This document shows positions 24,177-28,584 of a DNA stretch of 28,584 nt, piece after piece. Within the stretch, counting starts at the first letter, position 1, and each line of letters starts with the position of its first letter. The stretch is from an uncultured Novosphingobium sp. GTDB lineage: Bacteria; Pseudomonadota; Alphaproteobacteria; Sphingomonadales; Sphingomonadaceae. The translations under genes were made by a program, and so were the position numbers. The notes beneath the pieces were generated by a model. The model saw nothing but the letters and a program-made list of their open reading frames with translations, had not been told where the DNA came from and searched no databases. Where the stretch lies: contig CAMPHR010000035.1 in NCBI GenBank assembly GCA_946886075.1, forward strand, positions 1 through 28,584, in the 5' to 3' direction.

Positions 24177-25076
24177 TCAGCGGCCGGCATATGACAGACC
24201 AGTTGTGCCGAACGCTGCCGCAAGATGACGCAGCTTGTCTGGATTTCGCACTATATAGATGGCTATGATCTGGCCATCGCGTACGTCAAGCGCAGTGGTC
24301 TGGAGTACGTCGCCACGATCGATACTGACATAGCCGGGCAAACCGTTGATCGTCGCGGTGCGCAGGAGCGTTGGCGCTGACGTGTACTTGCGTCGCAGCC
24401 CGGAGAACAGGCGAAGCGCCCGATCAATCCCGCGTACGACATTGCGGAAGGCGATCACCTTACCGCCGCCATCGGAATGTATCTCGACATCGCGCGCCAG
24501 CAGCGCAGACAGTGCGGCAGCGTCACCATCCCGGGCGGCGGTGAAGAAGGCGCGTGCGATCCGATCGGCCTCCTTTGCCTGAACCGTGAAACGCGGTCGC
24601 GCATGCTGCACATGCTTGCGAGCGCGCGAGGCAAGCTGACGGACGGCTGCAGGCTCGCGTCCCAAGGTCGTCGCGACGTCGGTCAGCGGCATATCAAACA
24701 CGTCATGGAGCAGGAAGGCGGCACGCTCCAAGGGGGACAGACGCTCCATTGCGAGCATCAGAGTAAGCGTCACGTCGTCTGCGATCGTTTCCTCCGCCTC
24801 GGTCATGCCCATCAGCGGTTCGGGCAGCCAGGCGCCGATATAGGTCTCTCGGCGGGCGCGAGCGGACTTGAGCTGATCGAGGCAGAGGCGCGTGACGATT
24901 CGGGTCAGATAGGCCGCCGGTGTATCGACGCTCTCCGGCCTCGCCGCCCAACGCAGCCATGCCTCCTGCACGATATCTTCCGCCTCGCTGACCGAGCCGA
25001 GCATACGGTAGCCAAGGCGCAACAGCCGAGGTCGCTCAGCCTCGAAATCCGCTAGGCGGTCATCATTATGCGGCAT
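24177..25076 (-). CDS. ECF41-group RNA polymerase sigma factor with SnoaL-like C-terminal domain
   Basis: The 299-residue sigma factor has region 2 at about 10-75 (YRMLGSVSEAEDIVQEAWLRW) and region 4 at about 105-160 (LSPLERAAFLLHDVFDMPLTDVATTLG). A fused C-terminal SnoaL-like domain spans about 170-290. The three hallmark motifs of the ECF41 group are all present: WLPEP (83-87), DGGGK (202-206) and NPDKL (278-282). In this group the C-terminal extension takes the place of an anti-sigma factor and modulates activity. The start at 25076 has GGAGG 6 bases upstream and overlaps the preceding gene by 11 bases, so translation is coupled. ECF41 genes usually sit beside carboxymuconolactone decarboxylase, oxidoreductase or epimerase genes. 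Both of the first two types occur here, with matching promoters at 26298-26324 and 26364-26390. The inducing signal is unknown. Confidence 0.93.
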   Translation of the reverse strand: MPHNDDRLADFEAERPRLLRLGYRMLGSVSEAEDIVQEAWLRWAARPESVDTPAAYLTRIVTRLCLDQLKSARARRETYIGAWLPEPLMGMTEAEETIADDVTLTLMLAMERLSPLERAAFLLHDVFDMPLTDVATTLGREPAAVRQLASRARKHVQHARPRFTVQAKEADRIARAFFTAARDGDAAALSALLARDVEIHSDGGGKVIAFRNVVRGIDRALRLFSGLRRKYTSAPTLLRTATINGLPGYVSIDRGDVLQTTALDVRDGQIIAIYIVRNPDKLRHLAAAFGTTGLSYAGR

Positions 25077-25506
25077 GCGCATCCTCCACCGAAACCAACT
25101 GGGGCTTGCCGCACCTTGCATCGAACCATGCCCAGAGGACGAGAGCGACCGCAAACATGGCCGGCAGCGTCACCGCAGAAAAATCTCGGGCCAAGGCGCC
25201 TGTCCCGCAGATGCCAGACGCCACCTCGCAGAGATGCAACAGCGCATGAGCCGAAAGCCAGAGCGCCCCGGCGGACCACAACGGGACCCGGGCCATCGGC
25301 CGTGCGAAGCCCGTAAGCATCGCGATCGCGACCAGCATGAAAATCAAGCCGATGTCGCGCACGAAATGCTGGTTAAACGGGCCGGTGATCGTTGCACCGG
25401 GCACCGCGAAGTGCCAGTTCGCGGGCGAGATCAGCATGAACATGCCATTGGCAGCAGATCCGAAGCCGAGCGCCGTGGCCACCGCAAAGGGAACGCTCCG
25501 CCTCAT
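25066..25506 (-). CDS. Small four-helix integral membrane protein of unknown function
   Basis: A 146-residue hydrophobic protein with about four membrane segments: near 7-27, 53-70, 77-97 and 112-132. Its ATG (25506) overlaps the stop of the preceding oxidoreductase gene (ATGA), with AGGAG 8 bases upstream. Its end overlaps the sigma factor start by 11 bases, so it is the middle gene of a tightly coupled three-gene operon. Conserved-looking features are HFVRDIGLIF and the SAHALLHLCEVASG stretch. It resembles small membrane proteins of the DUF4345/DUF4267 kind, but I cannot name the family with certainty. Its position suggests a role in sensing for, or acting with, the ECF41 sigma factor, or with the redox enzymes of its regulon. 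This is inference. Confidence 0.75.
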   Translation of the reverse strand: MRRSVPFAVATALGFGSAANGMFMLISPANWHFAVPGATITGPFNQHFVRDIGLIFMLVAIAMLTGFARPMARVPLWSAGALWLSAHALLHLCEVASGICGTGALARDFSAVTLPAMFAVALVLWAWFDARCGKPQLVSVEDAHAA

Positions 25507-26264
25507 GCCATGTGCTCCTGCGATTGAGCAGCGAGCCACGCGTCGAAGCGCGTGGGCGCAATCCGCGCGTCATCTCCTGGAACGAGCGTGCGGTCGTCGG
25601 CGAACGCTCCGAAATAGTCGCGTTCGTCGGTGACGATGATCCGGCGCGGATCGTCGCGCGCGCCCAGCCAACTGGCGGTAAACTCGTCCAGCGGCGCTCG
25701 CTCGGGCCCCGCCACCTCGACGATGGCATGAGCCGGAGCGGCTGTGGCTATTTCGGCAAGCAGGGCCGAGACATCGGCGGCGGCGACCGGCTGGAGGGCG
25801 ATGCCTGGCAGATGCACGGCGCCGTCCCGCGTATAGCCGTCCGCGATGGTGGACAGGAACTCGAAGAACTGAGTGGCGCGCACGATCGTGTAGGGCATGT
25901 CGCCGTCGGTGATCAGCTGTTCCTGCGCCAGCTTAGCGCGGAAATAGCCCGACCCCTGAAGGCGATCGGTGCCTACCACGGAAAGAGCGACGAAATGTCG
26001 CACTCCGGCAGCGCGCGCCGCTTCCAATATGTGGGTGGTGGTAGTACGGAAGAAGGCGAGAGCGGCTGCATCCTCGAACGAGGGGGCATTGCTGACATCG
26101 ACTACGACAGCAGCATCTTTCAGCGCTTGGGCCAAGCCAGCGCCCGTCAGCGCGTCGATGCCCATACTTGGTGAGGCTGCGACGACTTCATAACCGTTTG
26201 CTTGTAAAAGGCCGACGAGGGGGCGGCCGATCAGTCCGGTGCCGCCGATGATGACAATCTTCAT
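25503..26264 (-). CDS. NAD(P)-binding oxidoreductase, NmrA-like atypical short-chain dehydrogenase
   Basis: The 253-residue soluble protein opens with a Rossmann motif KIVIIGGTGLIGRPL (GxxGxxG) and continues with ILEAARAAGVRHFVALSVVGTD, YFRAKLAQEQLI and MPYTIVRATQFFEFL. This is the pattern of NmrA/NAD-dependent epimerase-like atypical SDR proteins. The canonical YxxxK pair appears only as YFRAK, as in atypical members. ATG 26264 is chosen because GGGAG lies 8 bases upstream; the next ATG upstream is too close to it. It is the first gene of the minus-strand operon with the membrane protein and the ECF41 sigma factor. It is driven by an ECF41-type promoter at 26298-26324 and is the 'oxidoreductase' of the classic ECF41 neighbourhood. 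The substrate is unknown. Confidence 0.87.
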   Translation of the reverse strand: MKIVIIGGTGLIGRPLVGLLQANGYEVVAASPSMGIDALTGAGLAQALKDAAVVVDVSNAPSFEDAAALAFFRTTTTHILEAARAAGVRHFVALSVVGTDRLQGSGYFRAKLAQEQLITDGDMPYTIVRATQFFEFLSTIADGYTRDGAVHLPGIALQPVAAADVSALLAEIATAAPAHAIVEVAGPERAPLDEFTASWLGARDDPRRIIVTDERDYFGAFADDRTLVPGDDARIAPTRFDAWLAAQSQEHMA

Positions 26265-26297
26265 GTCCATGTCTCCCATTCAAGTGTCTGGCAGCAT

Positions 26298-26324
26298 GAC
26301 GAGTTGGCCGCGACCAGTGTGACA
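26298..26324 (-). promoter_or_regulatory. ECF41-type promoter of the oxidoreductase operon
   Basis: Reading leftward, TGTCACA (26324-26318) and CGTC (26301-26298) are separated by exactly 16 bases, matching the published ECF41 pattern. The -10 element lies 33 bases before the oxidoreductase start. Because the operon includes the sigma gene, this implies autoregulation. Confidence 0.8.
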
Positions 26325-26363
26325 CGAGACAAGGGCGCGATCGAAAAAATATTCGGTCCAGCA

Positions 26364-26390
26364 TGTCACGCCGCACTTGCCTGCCTCGTC
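26364..26390 (+). promoter_or_regulatory. ECF41-type promoter of the decarboxylase-family gene
   Basis: TGTCACG (26364-26370) and CGTC (26387-26390) are again 16 bases apart, reading rightward. The -10 element is 46 bases before the ATG at 26437. An ATG at 26407 would leave almost no leader, which supports the later start. Confidence 0.78.
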
Positions 26391-26436
26391 AACCCAGTGA
26401 GCGCCGATGGTCGGCGCCAGTGACAAGGAAAGCATC

Positions 26437-26892
26437 ATGGCCGAGATGAAGCGTTTGAACTGGTCCCAAATCGCACCCGAAGGTGCCAAAGCCCTGTTCG
26501 GAGTCCACCATTATGTAACGACGAAAACGAACCTTCCCGAAGAACTGATCCACCTGATTTTCCTGCGCGTTTCACAGATCAACGGCTGCGCCCATTGCAT
26601 CGACATGCACACGCGCGACCTTATCAAGACCATGTCGATCGACAAAGTCGCCCTGGTACCCGTCTGGGCAGAGGTGCCGCATCTGTTTCCAGATCAATAT
26701 CGCGCCGCGCTGGCTTGGGCGGAGGAAGTAACCAACGTCAGCACGACTCATGCTTCGGATGAAGCCTATGCGGCCGCTGCCGCCGCCTTTGTTGAAAAGG
26801 ACTTAGTCGATCTCACGCTCGTGATCGCAGCGATGAACGCGTTCAACCGCTTGGGCGCGCCATTCCGCCTGCCCGTCGCGGCAAAGCCATAG
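26437..26892 (+). CDS. Carboxymuconolactone decarboxylase family protein (AhpD-like)
   Basis: The 151-residue, all-helical protein carries the CMD-domain redox signature NGCAHCIDMHTRD with Cys51, Cys54 and His58, as in AhpD-type alkylhydroperoxidases. It is therefore more likely a peroxide-reducing or redox protein than a true decarboxylase. ATG 26437 follows an AAGGA-type ribosome site at 7 bases. The in-frame ATG at 26407 is too near the promoter. It is divergent from the oxidoreductase/membrane protein/ECF41 operon, and each side has an ECF41 promoter. This reproduces the well-known linkage of ECF41 sigma factors with CMD-family genes. A GC-rich stem (26901-26907 / 26921-26927) follows the stop codon. 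Confidence 0.92.
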   Translation: MAEMKRLNWSQIAPEGAKALFGVHHYVTTKTNLPEELIHLIFLRVSQINGCAHCIDMHTRDLIKTMSIDKVALVPVWAEVPHLFPDQYRAALAWAEEVTNVSTTHASDEAYAAAAAAFVEKDLVDLTLVIAAMNAFNRLGAPFRLPVAAKP

Positions 26893-26900
26893 ACGGAGTG

Positions 26901-26927
26901 AGGCGGGCGCAGGCCTTGCTCCCGCCT
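26901..26927 (+). terminator. GC-rich stem-loop after the AhpD-like gene
   Basis: AGGCGGG (26901-26907) pairs with CCCGCCT (26921-26927) around a 13-base loop, 9 bases beyond the stop codon. No T-tract follows, so it is only a probable transcription end. Confidence 0.4.
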
Positions 26928-26943
26928 GCCGCAGCAGCCGACG

Positions 26944-26999
26944 CTTCTACGACGTTCTGCGCCGAAATTTCACCGCTTAGCAGCGGACCGTCAGCTTAT
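26944..26999. repeat. Diverged intergenic repeat, copy 3
   Basis: It shares CTTCTACGACGTTC(C/T)GC and, about 30 bases later, a GNCCGTCAG-like block with 22881-22935. It lies between the convergent AhpD-like gene and TBDR4, that is, in non-coding DNA like the other two copies. Confidence 0.45.
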
Positions 27000-27120
27000 C
27001 TGGCTGCAGTCCTGCAACGGCTACAGTGCTACATCGTCCCAGGCTAATGAAGACGTTGAAAACGACGGTACCACCTCCATGTGAATCGACCGGATATCGA
27101 CCACCAAATCATGCTCTTTG

Positions 27121-28584
27121 CTACTGTCGGCCTCCAAAGCGGAAACGGATCCCACCGTTCAAGACGAACCCTTCCAGAGGCGCCCACGCATCCACGGTCC
27201 AGCGCCCATCGATCCCACGCGATGGTCTGAGCAGCGGATCATATCTCGTCTGCCGCACGCCGAAAATATTCTCTGCGTTAAGAAATAGCCGGGTCTTGCC
27301 CACCACCAGCTCGCCCATCAGACCCACCTCGAAATACGGCCGGGAGCGAGCCCCGTAGGGATTGTCCTCCAACGGCTGACGACCCGTATAGTAGATTTCG
27401 AGTCCCAACCGTCCCTTGTCATGCTCTTCCCACATCGCGACCAGCCCCGCGCTATGTTTGGGCGTCAGTGGCGCAAGCCGTCGACCCTCGCGGTCTGGGT
27501 CAGGTTGTGTCGCGTCGACGTAAACATAGCTTCCGGAAACGGTGAAGGCATCCCAGCGATAGCGGAGCAGCAACTCCGCGCCCCTGGTCCGCGTGGCGCC
27601 CGCCTGATTGATCAGCCGTACCCCGCTCGCCTGCGCAGCTATGCCATTGGGAACCAGCTCTGTCGCGTTGCGCATGTTCGATCCGAACAGGGTGAAGTTC
27701 GCCTCGACGGGCCCGCGCTTGTAGCCCAGATCGACCGAAGCGTTGGTCGCCGTTTCCGCCTTCAGATCGCCGAGCGGTTCCAGACGTGACAATCCTGCTG
27801 CTTCGATCTCCTCAACGAACGGCGTCGGCGCATAGAAGCCCCTGCCGGCGGATGCGCGCACGGTCCAGAAGCCCGGCTTGTAGAGCAGCGAAAGACGAGG
27901 GCTGAACTGTGTGCCGAACTCATTGTGGAAATCGATCCGCGCGCTGCCTGCCAGCGTAACGCCGCGGGCGAGGTCGTGCTCCAGCTGTCCGAAGATGGCC
28001 GGCGCCTCATACAGATAATCGAAACCGGGGAAGGTCCGTGATCGGAAGCTGTCCCGCTGATAGGCGACGCCGCCAATCCAAGATGTGCCCCCGCCCGTAC
28101 CCGACAAGGACGCTTCGGTGAAGATCGTGCCGTGGCGGTCCTTCTCCACCACGTCCCCAAACAGATGCCGGTGCCTTTGGGTCATGGCAGATGCTCGCAG
28201 GTGAGCGGTCAGGATGTCGCTGACCGCAGTTTCCGCGACGAGGCCGAAATCAAGGCGGTCGCTATCCTGCTCTTGCGGAAAGAAGTTTCCGTCGGGTGTC
28301 GTGCGCCCCTTCAATGTTCCGCCGACACGTTTCTCGGTCATGGCCCCAGCCGTGAGGAACAGTTTGCCGCCTTCCGCACCCTCCCAGAATAAGCGTGGGC
28401 GTACCGTCCATCGCGCATATCCGGGCATGTCGATCCAGCCGTCATCGTCCAGATCCTGGCGGCTCTGGCGATGATAGCCACCCGTCAGGGACGCTCCCCA
28501 ACCGGCGCCTAGGGGTGATGAAATATAACCTGTCATGTCCTGGCCATTGCGCGAAGTCGCGTTGATCAGCGCTTCCGCTTCCGG
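27121..28584 (-). CDS. TonB-dependent receptor (TBDR4), N-terminus beyond the window
   Basis: The frame is open from the right edge of the window to TAG at 27123-27121, giving the last 487 residues of an outer-membrane receptor. The ATG at 28536 is internal: the reading continues upstream through PEAEALINATSRNGQDM, so the true start is outside. The visible part is barrel: strands such as FQLEHD/VTLAGSARIDF, PRLSLLYKPGFWTVRASAGRGFYAPTPF, ELLLRYRWDAFTVSGSYVYVDAT and a final GFVLNGGIRFRFGGRQ. The ASAGRGFYAPTPFVEEI motif is typical of BtuB/FepA-like receptors rather than the RGYKTGG motif seen in TBDR1-3, so its substrate class (metal chelate or cobalamin) may differ from theirs. Its plug domain and upstream control are not visible here. 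Confidence 0.9.
   Translation of the reverse strand, partial: PEAEALINATSRNGQDMTGYISSPLGAGWGASLTGGYHRQSRQDLDDDGWIDMPGYARWTVRPRLFWEGAEGGKLFLTAGAMTEKRVGGTLKGRTTPDGNFFPQEQDSDRLDFGLVAETAVSDILTAHLRASAMTQRHRHLFGDVVEKDRHGTIFTEASLSGTGGGTSWIGGVAYQRDSFRSRTFPGFDYLYEAPAIFGQLEHDLARGVTLAGSARIDFHNEFGTQFSPRLSLLYKPGFWTVRASAGRGFYAPTPFVEEIEAAGLSRLEPLGDLKAETATNASVDLGYKRGPVEANFTLFGSNMRNATELVPNGIAAQASGVRLINQAGATRTRGAELLLRYRWDAFTVSGSYVYVDATQPDPDREGRRLAPLTPKHSAGLVAMWEEHDKGRLGLEIYYTGRQPLEDNPYGARSRPYFEVGLMGELVVGKTRLFLNAENIFGVRQTRYDPLLRPSRGIDGRWTVDAWAPLEGFVLNGGIRFRFGGRQ

Noticed and set aside
1..28584. CRISPR arrays, tRNA genes, insertion sequences, phage genes
   Set aside because: Looked for regular short repeats, cloverleaf-like segments, transposase motifs and terminal inverted repeats by eye; none was convincing.

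Overview
The window looks like a chromosomal accessory region of an alphaproteobacterium of the sphingomonad group (Sphingobium, Novosphingobium or Sphingomonas type). This is inferred from four TonB-dependent receptors (TBDRs) in 28.6 kb, their 'VVTAQRR/VVTAQKR' TonB-box style, the GC-rich codon use and the gene families. No transposase, tRNA, rRNA or CRISPR was seen.

Layout. (1) Positions 1-1458 hold mostly decayed sequence with the C-terminal stub of a YegD-like Hsp70 gene. (2) 1459-2706 (+) is a secreted SGNH/GDSL hydrolase with a palindrome upstream. (3) 3320-8516 and on to 11127 form a receptor/regulator block: TBDR1 (-), a double-domain TetR regulator (-), then a divergent exported tyrosine phosphatase (+) followed by TBDR2 (+). 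(4) 11446-22612 is a desulfation locus built around a divergent promoter near 15.5 kb. Leftward run a type III (metallo-beta-lactamase fold) alkylsulfatase and TBDR3. Rightward run two paralogous type I sulfatases overlapping by ATGA, a second double-domain TetR regulator, and a formylglycine-generating enzyme (FGE) that would activate the type I sulfatases. Matching palindromes (GTACGAA-N5-TTCGTAC and a one-mismatch version) lie in the divergent promoter and directly upstream of TBDR3, so one regulator, probably the local double TetR, could control the whole set. (5) 23081-23782 (-) is a glutathione S-transferase. (6) 24177-26892 is an ECF41 sigma factor module: NAD(P)-binding oxidoreductase, small membrane protein and ECF41 sigma factor overlap on the minus strand, with a divergent carboxymuconolactone decarboxylase/AhpD-like gene. 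Both promoters match the ECF41 pattern TGTCAC(A/G)-N16-CGTC. (7) 27121 to the right edge is a fourth TBDR, cut by the window.

Working model for the sulfatase locus (inference): TBDR3 imports a sulfated organic molecule, the periplasmic sulfatases release sulfate, and the FGE supplies the catalytic formylglycine. Two lesions or oddities sit in the leftward arm. The alkylsulfatase has an in-frame amber codon ahead of an otherwise open SCP2-like tail. TBDR3 has no ATG/GTG/TTG before its signal peptide and seems to start at ATT.
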